Counted from the stretch's first letter, positions 15,642-24,174 are shown. The stretch is 30,302 bases of DNA from JBECKR01 sp040235415 (GCA_040235415.1 JBECKR010000288.1:1-30302), one strand, 5' to 3'. A program made the numbers and translations. The notes: a model not told the origin generated them from the sequence alone.

Positions 15642-16094
15642 ATGCGCACGAAGCTCGCACTCGCCGTCGTCTTGCTCGCGCTCGTCGCTACCTGGGCGTT
15701 CGCCGACCTGACCCCCTGGAAGGACTACACCGTCAGCGACTCCGTCTGGTCGATCACGACCGTCAAGGTCGACCCGAACATGGGCGACACCTACCTCGAA
15801 GGCCTCAAGCAGACTTGGGTCGCGGGGAACGAGGTCTCGAAGAAGCTCGGACAGATCGAGGACTACAAGATCCTCCGGAGCGACCTCCCGCAGAGCGGGC
15901 AGTTCAATCTCATCCTGGCCGTGCAGTTCAAGAACACCGCCGACCTCGCGCCGAACCAGGCGCGCTACGACGCCTTCATGAAGGAGTGGGGCGAGGCCCG
16001 CAACAAGCAGACGACCGAGTACGCCCAGAAGAACTACCCGGCGATGCGTGAGATCACCGGGCAGTACCTCATGCGCGAGGTCACCCTGAAGTAG
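15642..16094 (+). CDS. Small secreted protein, possibly a NIPSNAP-like/dimeric alpha-beta-barrel fold
   Basis: The product is 150 residues from ATG 15642, with an excellent ribosome site AAGGAGA six bases upstream. The first 21 residues are a signal peptide (TKLALAVVLLALVATWAFA). The mature part has the layout strand (VWSITTVKVDPNM), helix (TYLEGLKQTWVAGNEVSKKLG), strand (DYKILRSD), strand (FNLILAVQFKN), helices, then a last strand (GQYLMREVTLK). This resembles the ferredoxin-like alpha-beta barrel of NIPSNAP or antibiotic-monooxygenase-type proteins. I cannot name a family with certainty. It is unusually rich in Lys for this genome and has a strong ribosome site, so it may be abundant. It stands alone, divergent from the propeller gene and convergent with lysR. 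Confidence 0.8.
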   Translation: MRTKLALAVVLLALVATWAFADLTPWKDYTVSDSVWSITTVKVDPNMGDTYLEGLKQTWVAGNEVSKKLGQIEDYKILRSDLPQSGQFNLILAVQFKNTADLAPNQARYDAFMKEWGEARNKQTTEYAQKNYPAMREITGQYLMREVTLK

Positions 16095-16105
16095 CGACGG
16101 CCTCT

Positions 16106-17011
16106 TCAGTCGATTCGCCGGGTTCCGCGTCGTCCGACGGCGTCGACGATCGCCTCGATTTCGTCGCGGCGGAACGCTCCGCTGCGCGTGATCGCATACA
16201 CCGCGTTCAGACAGGGCGAACCGTCGAGGCGGACGACGCGGACGCGGCCGGCGGCGAGCGCCGCGCTCGCACAGTCCAGAGGAACGACCGACAGGCCGAC
16301 CCCGAGTCCGACGCTGGCGACGACTTCCTCCAGCTCCTCGAAGCGGCGTGCGGAGCGAATCCGGGCGGGCTGGCGTCCGAAGTGGTGCTCGAACCACGCG
16401 CCGAAGACATAGCCGCACTCCTCGTAGGTCACGAACGGGAGCGGCTCGAGATCGTCCGGCCCAGTGGGTGCCGTCAGCTCGAGCCCTTCGGCGGGAGCGA
16501 GCAGCACGAGTTCCTCGCGACACAGCTCGCGCACGTCAAGGTAGCTCGAGACCTTGGGCCGGTACACCAGGCCGAGATCGGCCTCGCCGCGCTCCACGCG
16601 CGCGAACACCTCGTCCGCCGTTTCGTAGACGAGCTCGATCGGAAGATCGCGGAGCGGTGCGGAACACAGCACCGGGAACAGAACGTAGCGCCCGAAGCCG
16701 CTGACCGAGGCGATCCGCACCGGTTCGGTCGCCGGTCCCGGACGGCCCGTCAGGCGCCCGGATAGCGCGTCGAGCTCCATGACATATCGGAGGCAGAACG
16801 CCCTCAGCTCGCGCCCGGCGGGGGTGAGGATCCTGCGGCGACCGGCGCGCTCGAACAGCGGTGTTCCGATGCGGTTCTCCAGCTGCCCCATGCGATAGCT
16901 GACGGCCGGCTGCGTGACCCTCAGGGCTTCCGCCGCTTTCGCGAACGTCAGCGATTCCGTGACGACGAGAAACGAGTGCAGATAGCGGATATCGGCACGA
17001 CCTGAATTCAT
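16106..17011 (-). CDS. LysR-family transcriptional regulator
   Basis: The product is 301 residues from ATG 17011. The N-terminal helix-turn-helix is canonical: LHSFLVVTESLTFAKAAEALRVTQPAVSYRMGQLENRIGTPLFERAGRRRILTPAG. The rest is the two-lobed periplasmic-binding-like effector domain, with VRIASVSGFGRYVLFPVL at its start and ASVGLGVGLSVVPLD towards the end. It is divergent from a secreted protein gene across an A+T-rich gap, the usual setting for control of a neighbour. The promoter hexamers lie so close to the ATG that the transcript may have no leader. The effector is unknown. Confidence 0.93.
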   Translation of the reverse strand: MNSGRADIRYLHSFLVVTESLTFAKAAEALRVTQPAVSYRMGQLENRIGTPLFERAGRRRILTPAGRELRAFCLRYVMELDALSGRLTGRPGPATEPVRIASVSGFGRYVLFPVLCSAPLRDLPIELVYETADEVFARVERGEADLGLVYRPKVSSYLDVRELCREELVLLAPAEGLELTAPTGPDDLEPLPFVTYEECGYVFGAWFEHHFGRQPARIRSARRFEELEEVVASVGLGVGLSVVPLDCASAALAAGRVRVVRLDGSPCLNAVYAITRSGAFRRDEIEAIVDAVGRRGTRRID

Positions 17012-17045
17012 AAAAGTATCTTACGTTCTTATTGATGATATTCAA
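17010..17045 (-). promoter_or_regulatory. lysR promoter and inverted repeat in an A+T-rich divergent region
   Basis: On the minus strand TTGAAT (17045-17040) and TAAGAT (17023-17018) are separated by 16 bp. Only six bases separate the -10 from the lysR ATG. An imperfect inverted repeat with ATAA ... TTAT ends spans 17010-17032 and overlaps the -10; it is a candidate LysR binding site. This stretch is clearly richer in A+T than the rest of the window. Confidence 0.5.
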
Positions 17046-17126
17046 TTGGATTTATGTTCGATTCGTCGGTACGGTCGTCGAGTCCGCCAGCCACGCCACG
17101 ATGCGCTCGATGCTCCGGAGGCCGTC

Positions 17127-17894
17127 ATGCTCACGATCGATGCAGGTTGCCTGTTCCCCTCCGCGGTCGCCCTCATGCTCTTCGCGGGGGTCCCCGCCGC
17201 CGCCGCGGCGCCGGGACCGGAGGGGGCCTTTCTCTTTGCGTACCGCGCGAAGGCGGGATTGCGCCGAGAATTCGACGAGGGCTATCGCCGCCACCTCGAG
17301 TGGCACCGCGTCCACCAGGATCCGTTAGCCTGGTACGGTTGGGACGTGATGACCGGACCCGACGTCGATCTCTTCATCGACGGCACGTTCGGTCCCTCTC
17401 CCTCGGAGTTCGACGGACGCGTCGCCCCGGCAGAGGACGGCGCGGACTTCGCGGCCACCGCGGGACCGTTCGCGGACCCGCTGTGGAGGCGAGTGTACCG
17501 ACTCCGACCGGACCTCGGGACGTCGCGATTCCTCGAGGACCGGACACCTTCGCCGTTCGTCCGAGCCTTGGTGTTCGAGGTCCGCCCGGGCGGGTCCGAC
17601 CGATTCGAGCCCGTGCTCCGACGCGCCGCGGCGGACGCACGGGCGGGCGACGCGTCCCGGAACGCCGCGTGGGCCGCCTACGAGCTCATCGACGGCGGCC
17701 AGGCGCCGGCATATCTGCTCCTGGTTCCCGCCGAGGGGCTTGCCGTCGTCGCGACGGGCAGTCCGACCGCGTGGATCGAGAGCCTCGCCACAAACGTCGA
17801 GGGCCCTCGCGCTTCCGAGATCCTCTCGGATACGGTGACACGCTCGACCAGCGCGGTGTGGCGCCTGCGTCTCGATCTGACGTCGATCCCCTGA
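17127..17894 (+). CDS. Secreted protein of unknown function, divergent from lysR
   Basis: The product is 255 residues. ATG 17127 is preferred over upstream ATG 17046 because GGAGG lies five bases before it and a signal peptide follows directly (SAVALMLFAGVPAAAAA). The mature part begins FLFAYRAKAGLRREFDEGYRRHLEWHRVHQDPLAWYGWDVMTGPDVDLFIDGTFG, with many Trp and Tyr. It later has a second similar strand-helix unit (VRALVFEVRPGGSDRFEPVLRRAAADAR). Two such halves could form a dimeric alpha-beta-barrel-like fold as in NIPSNAP proteins, but this is only a structural guess. No catalytic motif is seen. The LysR gene reads away from it across a 115-bp regulatory gap, so it is the likely target. Confidence 0.75.
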   Translation: MLTIDAGCLFPSAVALMLFAGVPAAAAAPGPEGAFLFAYRAKAGLRREFDEGYRRHLEWHRVHQDPLAWYGWDVMTGPDVDLFIDGTFGPSPSEFDGRVAPAEDGADFAATAGPFADPLWRRVYRLRPDLGTSRFLEDRTPSPFVRALVFEVRPGGSDRFEPVLRRAAADARAGDASRNAAWAAYELIDGGQAPAYLLLVPAEGLAVVATGSPTAWIESLATNVEGPRASEILSDTVTRSTSAVWRLRLDLTSIP

Positions 17895-17963
17895 TCGCCG
17901 CGCCGGAACGGATCGATGCGCTACGATCGAGCCGTGACCGCGCAATGACCAGGGGAGGACGAC

Positions 17964-18839
17964 ATGAACCTCGGCTTCATCGGCATCGGACGCATGGGCG
18001 CCGGTATGGCGGCCAACCTCGCGAAGGCGGGCCACGCCGTCACGGCCTGGAACCGCACGCCGGCGAAGGCCGAGGCGCTCGCATCCGCAGGCGTACGGCT
18101 CGCGGCCGACATTCCGGAGGCGTGCCGCGGCGAGGCCGTCGTCACGATGCTCTCGGACGACGCCGCGGTCGAGAGCGCGGTGCTCGGGGACCGCGGCGTC
18201 CTCGCCTCGCTCCGCGCCGGGGCGACGCACGTCTGCGCCTCGACCATCAGCGTCGCGCTTTCGGAACGGCTGGCGGCGGCTCACTCCGAGGCGGGCCGGC
18301 GCTACGTCGCGGCGCCGGTCTTCGGGCGCCCCGACGCCGCGGCCGCGGGGAAGCTGTTCGTCGTCGCCGCGGGCGCACCCGACGCGATCGAGGCGGCCGC
18401 GCCGATCCTCGACGCCGTCGGGCAGAGGACGTTCGCCGTCTCCGACCGGCCCGAGGTCGCGAACCTCGTCAAGCTCAGCGGCAACTTCCTGATCGCGACC
18501 GTGATCGAGTCGCTCGGGGAGGCCATGGCGCTCGTCGGCAAGGGCGGCGTCGACCCGCGGCGCTACCTCGAGATCCTGACCTCGACGCTGTTCGGCGCCC
18601 CGATCTACGCGGGGTACGGCGGCATGATCGCGAGCCGGACGTTCGAGCCGGCCGGCTTCGCGGCCCCGCTCGGCCTCAAGGACGTCCGGCTGACGCTCGC
18701 CGCCGCCGAGGCGCTGCGCGTCCCCCTTCCGCTCGCGAGCCTCCTGCGCGACCGCTTCCTCGCGCTCCTCGCCAAGGGCGGCGAGAACCTCGACTGGGCC
18801 GCGATCGGGCGGCTCGCGGCGGAGGATGCCGGGATGTAG
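17964..18839 (+). CDS. NAD(P)-dependent oxidoreductase, 3-hydroxyisobutyrate-dehydrogenase-like
   Basis: The product is 291 residues from ATG 17964, with GGGGAGG upstream. The N-terminal Rossmann motif GFIGIGRMGAGMAANLAKAGHAVTAWNRTP has G-x-G-x-x-G, and Arg31 after the second strand favours NADPH. The substrate-binding region is CASTISVALSERLA, and the catalytic Lys is Lys170 in ANLVKLSGN. The C-terminal helical domain with GLKDVRLTLAAAEALRVPLPLA completes the family. The expected PVSGG turn reads PVFGRPDA, as in some GLYR1/imine-reductase-like members. It may therefore reduce small aldehydes (succinate semialdehyde or glyoxylate) or imines. It stands alone on the plus strand, 69 bp after the secreted protein gene. 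Confidence 0.9.
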   Translation: MNLGFIGIGRMGAGMAANLAKAGHAVTAWNRTPAKAEALASAGVRLAADIPEACRGEAVVTMLSDDAAVESAVLGDRGVLASLRAGATHVCASTISVALSERLAAAHSEAGRRYVAAPVFGRPDAAAAGKLFVVAAGAPDAIEAAAPILDAVGQRTFAVSDRPEVANLVKLSGNFLIATVIESLGEAMALVGKGGVDPRRYLEILTSTLFGAPIYAGYGGMIASRTFEPAGFAAPLGLKDVRLTLAAAEALRVPLPLASLLRDRFLALLAKGGENLDWAAIGRLAAEDAGM

Positions 18840-18943
18840 AGAGCTCGTGACCCCTTTCGAGGACGGACTTCGGAGGGAGTGCGCAGGAATCCGCCCCGGT
18901 CCGCTGGCACGCGCGTTGCTGTTCCACGAGAACGGAGGCAACC

Positions 18944-19513
18944 ATGAACCTACGACGCATCGCCGGACTCGCGCTCGTGACGATCGCCATGCCCGCCACC
19001 GCGGCCCTCGCGGCGGAGCCCGCCGGCTACGGCGAGCTCGGATTCGACGTCGGCTTCGCCGACCTCGACTCCCGCCTCGCGAACGAAAGCGGCGGCCGCG
19101 CCGCCTTCCGAGGCGGGTATCAATTCACGCCGGTGTTCGGCTTCGAGGGCCAGCTGTTCGCCCTGTACGCCGACGGGATCGAGAACGCCTACGACCCCGG
19201 CGCCGACGAGGTCACGCTCGGGGTCGGCATGATGAACTTCGTGCTGAGCGTTCCGACGCGCTCGAACGTCGTCCCCTACGTCCTGGTCGGGGCGGGGCGC
19301 GCGCGGGCGGAGTACGACGCCGGCTGGTTCGAGAACGGCGTCGACGACAGCGGGCTCGCGTGGCAGGCCGCCGCCGGCGCCAAGCTGTACTTCCGCCCCG
19401 CGCGGCGCATGGCGCTGCGCGTCGAGGTCTCGCGACTGCGCGAGGACACGTTCGAAGACTGGAAGACACACTACGGCTTCACCGCCGGTCTGACCTGGCG
19501 CCTCGGCGGCTGA
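18944..19513 (+). CDS. Outer-membrane beta-barrel protein
   Basis: The product is 189 residues from ATG 18944, with CGGAGG a few bases upstream. A signal peptide covers about residues 1-23 (IAGLALVTIAMPATAALA). The mature part alternates aromatic and Gly-rich strands: YGELGFDVGFADLDSRL, GRAAFRGGYQFTPVFGFEGQLFALYADG, EVTLGVGMMNFVLSVP and NVVPYVLVGAGRARAEYD. The last strand, HYGFTAGLTWRLGG, resembles a barrel end. This is the layout of 8-stranded OmpA/opacity-type outer-membrane barrels. No C-terminal peptidoglycan-binding domain is present. It is preceded by a 104-bp gap without a recognisable gene. Confidence 0.85.
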   Translation: MNLRRIAGLALVTIAMPATAALAAEPAGYGELGFDVGFADLDSRLANESGGRAAFRGGYQFTPVFGFEGQLFALYADGIENAYDPGADEVTLGVGMMNFVLSVPTRSNVVPYVLVGAGRARAEYDAGWFENGVDDSGLAWQAAAGAKLYFRPARRMALRVEVSRLREDTFEDWKTHYGFTAGLTWRLGG

Positions 19514-19645
19514 TCGCGGTCGCATCGGCGACGCCGCGGACCGTTTCGATCGACTTCCCCGTCGCGCGATTCTCGCCGGACCGTGGTATGCCGGTACGGA
19601 GCCCGTGGGCGCTTCCGTCTCGCGGACGCCCAGGAGGAGAACGTC

Positions 19646-20260
19646 ATGCGGCGAAAGGATGCGCTTCGAACGTCGATTCTCGCGCTCGCCGGTGTCGTGG
19701 GGATGATGTCGATGACGGCGTGCTCCGGATCGCAGGAATCCCCTGCCCCCGCCCAGCGGGAAGCGGCGACGACGACGCAACCCGCCGAGCCCGCACCCGC
19801 TCCCCCGCCTTCGGAACCCGCTCCCGCGGTTCCCACGACGCAAGCGGAGGCTCCGCCGCCCGCGGCGCCGCCCGAGCCGAGCGCCCCCGCCGCGCCCGAG
19901 CCACCCGCGACCGAGGCCGCCGCTCCGGCTGCCGCCCAAGTCGTCGAGGTGCCCGCGACCAAGCCGGGCCTGACCCGCGTGGGCGCCGACAAGTGCAAGA
20001 TGTGCCACAAGGTCGAGTACGAGTCGTGGGCGGCCTCGGCGCACGCGACCTCGACCCCGAAGCTCGACTGCGAGTCGTGTCACGGTCCCGGGAGCGAGTA
20101 CAAGACGATGGCGATCATGAAGGATCCCGACAAGGCGAAGGCCGCGGGCCTCGTGATCCCGGGCAAGTCGTTCTGCACCGCGTCGTGCCACGCGAAGGAC
20201 TGGAAGGACGACATGCTCGAGCGCGCGCACGCCCACAAGGGAGGCGCGGGTCAGGGCTGA
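19646..20260 (+). CDS. Multihaem c-type cytochrome lipoprotein with an atypical CX3CH motif
   Basis: The product is 204 residues from ATG 19646, with a strong GGAGGAG ribosome site. The lipoprotein signal ends at Cys26 (MMSMTAC). Residues 30-105 form a Pro/Ala/Glu-rich tether. The haem part has C-K-M-C-H (Cys117/120, His121), C-E-S-C-H (Cys142/145, His146) and C-T-A-S-C-H (Cys177/181, His182). The last has three residues between the cysteines instead of two. The first motif is followed by YESWAASAHA, as in cytochrome c554-type multihaem proteins, so His133 could be an axial ligand; His195 and His197 near the end are others. It probably carries electrons at the outer face of the inner membrane or on the outer membrane. 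Its stop overlaps the end of the convergent DUF748 gene. Confidence 0.85.
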   Translation: MRRKDALRTSILALAGVVGMMSMTACSGSQESPAPAQREAATTTQPAEPAPAPPPSEPAPAVPTTQAEAPPPAAPPEPSAPAAPEPPATEAAAPAAAQVVEVPATKPGLTRVGADKCKMCHKVEYESWAASAHATSTPKLDCESCHGPGSEYKTMAIMKDPDKAKAAGLVIPGKSFCTASCHAKDWKDDMLERAHAHKGGAGQG

Positions 20261-23169
20261 GGCGCGTCGCGGTCCTCGACGCTCATCGTCATCTGCGACG
20301 CCACGAGATCGGAGCCCTGCTTCTTGCGCTTCACCGGCGCCGCGTCGCCGATCCGCACGCGGGCGGGATCGATGCCTCCGGGCACGGTCAGGACGGCCGC
20401 GATCGCCGCGGCGCGGCGGCTCGCGAGGTCCGACAGGTCGGCGGCCGTGACCGGCTCGGTCTCGAGGAGATCGGATCTCAGCCGCTCGTAGAACGCCGGG
20501 GCGTCGAACGTCTCGGGCGGTGGAGACGGCTCGGCCGGCTGCGCGGGCCGCGCCGCGGTCGTGAACGTCCGCCGCACGTCCTCGAGCCGCTCGGTCGAGA
20601 ACGACTCGACGTACAGCGCCTCCAAGATCGCTTCGAGGCTCGCATCGGGCGTGCGCTTCGCGTCGATCCTCGACTCGAGGCGCGCGCTCCGGAGCGAGGC
20701 GGCGTCCGCGACCGGGTCGAAGCGCCCCTCGATCGCGATCGAGAGCTCGGTCCGGCCGGAGAGCTCGGCCGCGAGCTTCTCGAGCGTGTCGCGCTCGGGC
20801 GCCGGCAGGTCGGCGCTCCCAGCGGCGAAGCCGACGAGGTCGAGGTCCTCGCGGTCGGCGCCGAACAGGCGCCCGATCGCGCGGAACGGAGCCTTCGCGA
20901 CGTTTGACAGGATCTTCTTGAACGCCTGCCAGAACACCGAGCGGTAGTTGAACTCCGGCGAGTCCACCGTTCCCTCGATCGGGACGTCGAGATCGATGCC
21001 GCCGTCCTTGTCCTTCAGGAGCGCGATCGCGAGGCGGACGGGGAACCCGGGCCCCTTCGCGCCCCGGACCTTGGGCCCGAGCACGAGGTCTTTCGCGACG
21101 ACGTGGTGGTCCCCGACGAGGTGGCGATCCTCGACCCGGTAGCGCACGTCGACGTCGAGCACGCCGCTCTCGACCGCGTAGCCGGCGAACTGCGCGATGT
21201 ACGGGGTGAGCTCCGGCATGCTGATCTTGCGGAAGATCACGCCGATGTCGGTGGCCGCGAGAGGATCCGCCACCCGCAGCGTTCCGTCGGCCTTGACGTA
21301 GCCCGCCTCGGCCACGCGGCCCTCGAGCCCGAGCCGTGCCGGCGCGGCCGCGGTCGTCGAGATGTCGCGGATGTCGCCGTTCAGGGCGTGGATCCTGGTG
21401 CCGAACGGCAGGATCAGGCTCTCGTCGGTGTAGTCCGCCGTGGCGTCCCGGAGGACGACCTTCACGATCTCGACGGGAAACGCCGGCGACGCTGCGGCGG
21501 GCGGTATCGTGGAGCGCTCCACGGTCCCGTCCGGCCCTCCGAGCCTCGAGAGATTGACGTTGCCCTCGCGGTCGATGCGGAGCTTCAGGAACGCCCCGTC
21601 GACCCCGATCTCGGCGATGCGCAGCCGATCGGGCGCGAGCGCCGCGCGCACGCCCGAGGCCCGGGCCCGGTCCCACGCGACGAGCCGATCCTCCCCCGCC
21701 CCGGCGACCTCGAGCGCGTCGAGGGACGCCGTGCCCTCGAACGTCAGTCGCGGCGACCCGCGGGAAACCACGAGCCGCCCTCGCACGCCGGCCCGCCCGC
21801 TGCGGATCGACGCCCCCGGCAGCAGCGCGACGTACGGCGCGAGCGGCGCGAGGTCGAGATCGGAGAGCGCGACGTCGAGTCCCGCCGACGGGCCCTCGGG
21901 AACGATCTCGCCGGAAACCGTCGCCCGTCCCGCACCGTCGATCGTGACGTCGAGCCCGGCCTCGACGGGGGACGAGAGGTCCGTCGAGACCCCGCGGAGC
22001 CGCAGACCGAGGCCGGAAAGAACCGTGGTCACGTCCGGCTCGACGGCACGATCGTCGAAGGTCACCTTCCCGCCGGAGATCTCGACCCCGGCGATCGCGG
22101 CGGACCACGGCCGCGAGGCGTCCGTCCGCGGCGAGGCCTCGGACGCGCGGTCGGGGAAGGCCGCCGTCCAGTTGAGCGCCCCGCTGTCGTCGCGGCGCAC
22201 GAGGACCTCGGGGTCGGCGATCCGGACGGTCGCCACGTCGACGCGTCGCTCGGGCCACGCCGCCGTGATCCCCGACGCCTCGGCCGACGGCACGTCGATC
22301 CAGCTCTCGGAGCGATCCCGCGGGCCGGCCGAGACGCCCTCCGTCTTCAACGTGCCGTCCGTGACGGCCAGCGCGAACGAGCCGTCGTCCGCGCGACGGA
22401 CGTCGTACGCCAGGCCGACGTCCGCTCGCCCGCCGAAGACGGCCAGCGGCGAGTCCGGCGCCGCGTACTGCGCGACGCGCTCGAGCGGAATCCCGGTGAT
22501 CTCGACCCGGCCCTCGAGGTGCAGGGGATCGATCGTCTGCGTTCCGGTCCAGCGCAGGAGCGAGCTCTCGCCGAGGCCGATGGTGACGGCGTGGTCGCCC
22601 TCCTCGTCCGGGAGCGTGGTCAGGTCGCGGATCTCGAGGTCGAGCGGCTCGAGCGTCTGGACGAAGCGAGGCGCGCGGGACTCGTCCACGAACTCGACAC
22701 GCCCACGCCGGAGGACGAAGCGATCGACGATCAGCCGCGGGAGTCGGGAGTCTTGGCGTTTCGTCTCGTCGCCGGGAGGCGACTCGAACAGGTCGGCCAA
22801 GGCCGGCGTGCCGTCGGCCAGCACGCGGGCCCGGATCGAAGGCCCGTCGATCTCGAGATCGCGAAGGCGCCACGCCCGCCGGAACAGTCCCGACACCTGA
22901 AGGTCCGCGCCGATCCGTTCCACGCGGAGCAGCGGCCCGCCGTCGCGGTCCCGCAGCTCGAGCCCGCGTACGTCGCCCGCGAGCGTGAACGGGTTGAAAC
23001 GCACCCGCTCGACCCGTGCCTCGCGACGCAGCGCCGTGCGCGCCAGCTTCACGATCTCCGCGCGCGCGACGGGCGGCACGACGAAGAAGCCGACGAGGGC
23101 ATAGAGCGCCACGGCGGCCGCGGCGGCCGCGACCCAGCGCCGCCGTCCGCGCAGCCAGCCTCGCCCCAT
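20251..23169 (-). CDS. AsmA-like DUF748 protein
   Basis: The product is 972 residues from ATG 23169, with an AGGGG-type ribosome site about seven bases upstream. Residues 12-32 form one membrane anchor (WVAAAAAAVALYALVGFFVV), followed by the AsmA-type start ARAEIVKLARTALRREARVERVRFNPFTLAGDVRGLELRD. Long beta-rich repeats follow, then the DUF748 core near FRKISMPELTPYIAQFAGY and GKEDLDLD-like segments (KDKDGGIDLDVPIEGTVDSPEFNYRSVFWQAFKKIL). The C-terminus has an OmpA-like stretch (LVGFAAGSADLPAPERDTLEKLAAEL) and a Pro-rich linker. AsmA-family proteins span the periplasm and are linked to lipid transport to the outer membrane. It is last in a run of minus-strand genes, 49 bp after the flavin split-barrel gene. 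Confidence 0.9.
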   Translation of the reverse strand: MGRGWLRGRRRWVAAAAAAVALYALVGFFVVPPVARAEIVKLARTALRREARVERVRFNPFTLAGDVRGLELRDRDGGPLLRVERIGADLQVSGLFRRAWRLRDLEIDGPSIRARVLADGTPALADLFESPPGDETKRQDSRLPRLIVDRFVLRRGRVEFVDESRAPRFVQTLEPLDLEIRDLTTLPDEEGDHAVTIGLGESSLLRWTGTQTIDPLHLEGRVEITGIPLERVAQYAAPDSPLAVFGGRADVGLAYDVRRADDGSFALAVTDGTLKTEGVSAGPRDRSESWIDVPSAEASGITAAWPERRVDVATVRIADPEVLVRRDDSGALNWTAAFPDRASEASPRTDASRPWSAAIAGVEISGGKVTFDDRAVEPDVTTVLSGLGLRLRGVSTDLSSPVEAGLDVTIDGAGRATVSGEIVPEGPSAGLDVALSDLDLAPLAPYVALLPGASIRSGRAGVRGRLVVSRGSPRLTFEGTASLDALEVAGAGEDRLVAWDRARASGVRAALAPDRLRIAEIGVDGAFLKLRIDREGNVNLSRLGGPDGTVERSTIPPAAASPAFPVEIVKVVLRDATADYTDESLILPFGTRIHALNGDIRDISTTAAAPARLGLEGRVAEAGYVKADGTLRVADPLAATDIGVIFRKISMPELTPYIAQFAGYAVESGVLDVDVRYRVEDRHLVGDHHVVAKDLVLGPKVRGAKGPGFPVRLAIALLKDKDGGIDLDVPIEGTVDSPEFNYRSVFWQAFKKILSNVAKAPFRAIGRLFGADREDLDLVGFAAGSADLPAPERDTLEKLAAELSGRTELSIAIEGRFDPVADAASLRSARLESRIDAKRTPDASLEAILEALYVESFSTERLEDVRRTFTTAARPAQPAEPSPPPETFDAPAFYERLRSDLLETEPVTAADLSDLASRRAAAIAAVLTVPGGIDPARVRIGDAAPVKRKKQGSDLVASQMTMSVEDRDAPQP

Positions 23170-23218
23170 GGCCGTCCCCTCTCCTCGTCGCGCGCACCCG
23201 CTCCCGGCGGCTCCGATT

Positions 23219-24160
23219 CTATCGCAGGCGTCTCGGCGCCGGAGGGTTGTAGGGCGACGCGTCGAGGAGCTTCCACGACGTCCGGACCGGCGGTCGCGTC
23301 TCGATCCAGCGATCCGGCTCGAACTCCCAGAAGCGGCTGGTGCCCCCGGTGCGTCCGTCGGGGTCGTCGCGGTCCCAGTGCAGGCGGGCCCGGCCGGTGA
23401 GGTGCAGCAGCCTGCCGGACTCGAACGACGGGAACACCAGCCCCGCACGGGGGTCGACCTCGAGGTTTCCGAGGGTGTTGAACATGCCGTTGCCGCGGTA
23501 GTCCGGGATCACGAGCACGCCGGGCTCCCGGACCTCCACGAACCCGGGCGGGCCGCCGCGATGCGAGGCGTCGACGCCCTGCGCGGCATGCGTCGTCGCC
23601 ACGAAGAACGTGTCGGCGGTGCGGACGAGGTCGACGTGCCCGGGCTCGAGCGTCATTCCGGAGCGCGAGCCCGCACCGGTCTCTCCCCCGCCGGCGCGGC
23701 GCGACGGCTGCCGTCGTTGCACGTACTTCGGGCAGTTCGGAAAGGCGGCGTCGACCTCCAGCCGGAGCGCCCCGTCTTCGACGGCCGTGACGGTTCCGTT
23801 GATCCGCAGCCGGCGGCGCGTGCCGAGCTCGATCGCGAGGGTGCCGAGCCTGCTTCCGGCACGGAGCGACGACCGGACAGGATCCTCGGCGGGGACCGTC
23901 CCCCGGGGCAGCGAGATTCGGACGGTGCGCGCGTCCGTCGCGTGGACGAAGCCGGCGTCGCCCTGCCACACCGACGCCCACACGGCGCCCGCGTCGTCGG
24001 CGCGGCCCACGACGAGCATCTCTTGGCGCGCGAGGAAGCTCAACGCGCCCCGGGGGACGCTGTCGCCGACGATCCTCCCGTTGAGGTCGGCCTGAGAGGA
24101 CTCCCCGGCGCGGCGCTGCACCGCGCGCTCGCCCTCGTGGAACGGTCCCGTGTCGGTCAT
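23219..24160 (-). CDS. Pyridoxamine 5'-phosphate oxidase-like flavin split-barrel protein
   Basis: The product is 313 residues from ATG 24160, with GGAGG eight bases upstream. N-terminal FLARQEMLVVGRADDAGAVWASV and RISLP are the first barrel strands. The second half has DTFFVATTHAAQGVDASHRGG, then PGVLVIPDYRGNGMFNTLGNLEVDPRAGLVFPSFESGRLLHLTGRARLHWD, the diagnostic stretch of PNPOx-like FMN or haem-binding split barrels. FPNCPKYVQRR is another conserved segment. The protein is larger than PNPOx itself and belongs to a subgroup often found next to flavodoxin or ferredoxin-type partners. It probably binds FMN or F420 and acts in a reductive reaction. It lies 14 bp after the dsrE-like gene, forming an operon under the upstream TetR operator. 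Confidence 0.88.
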   Translation of the reverse strand: MTDTGPFHEGERAVQRRAGESSQADLNGRIVGDSVPRGALSFLARQEMLVVGRADDAGAVWASVWQGDAGFVHATDARTVRISLPRGTVPAEDPVRSSLRAGSRLGTLAIELGTRRRLRINGTVTAVEDGALRLEVDAAFPNCPKYVQRRQPSRRAGGGETGAGSRSGMTLEPGHVDLVRTADTFFVATTHAAQGVDASHRGGPPGFVEVREPGVLVIPDYRGNGMFNTLGNLEVDPRAGLVFPSFESGRLLHLTGRARLHWDRDDPDGRTGGTSRFWEFEPDRWIETRPPVRTSWKLLDASPYNPPAPRRLR

Positions 24161-24174
24161 GGTCCGGCCTCCGA

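Noticed and set aside
17046..17126. Upstream ATG 17046 as the start of the LysR-divergent gene
   Set aside because: It would place 27 non-hydrophobic residues before the signal peptide and has no ribosome site, unlike ATG 17127.
18950..23197. A very long open frame on the minus strand (over 1400 codons) across several genes
   Set aside because: It is Arg/Gly/Pro-rich, has no family motifs, and runs antisense to three well-supported plus-strand genes and out of frame with the DUF748 gene. It is a G+C-driven shadow.
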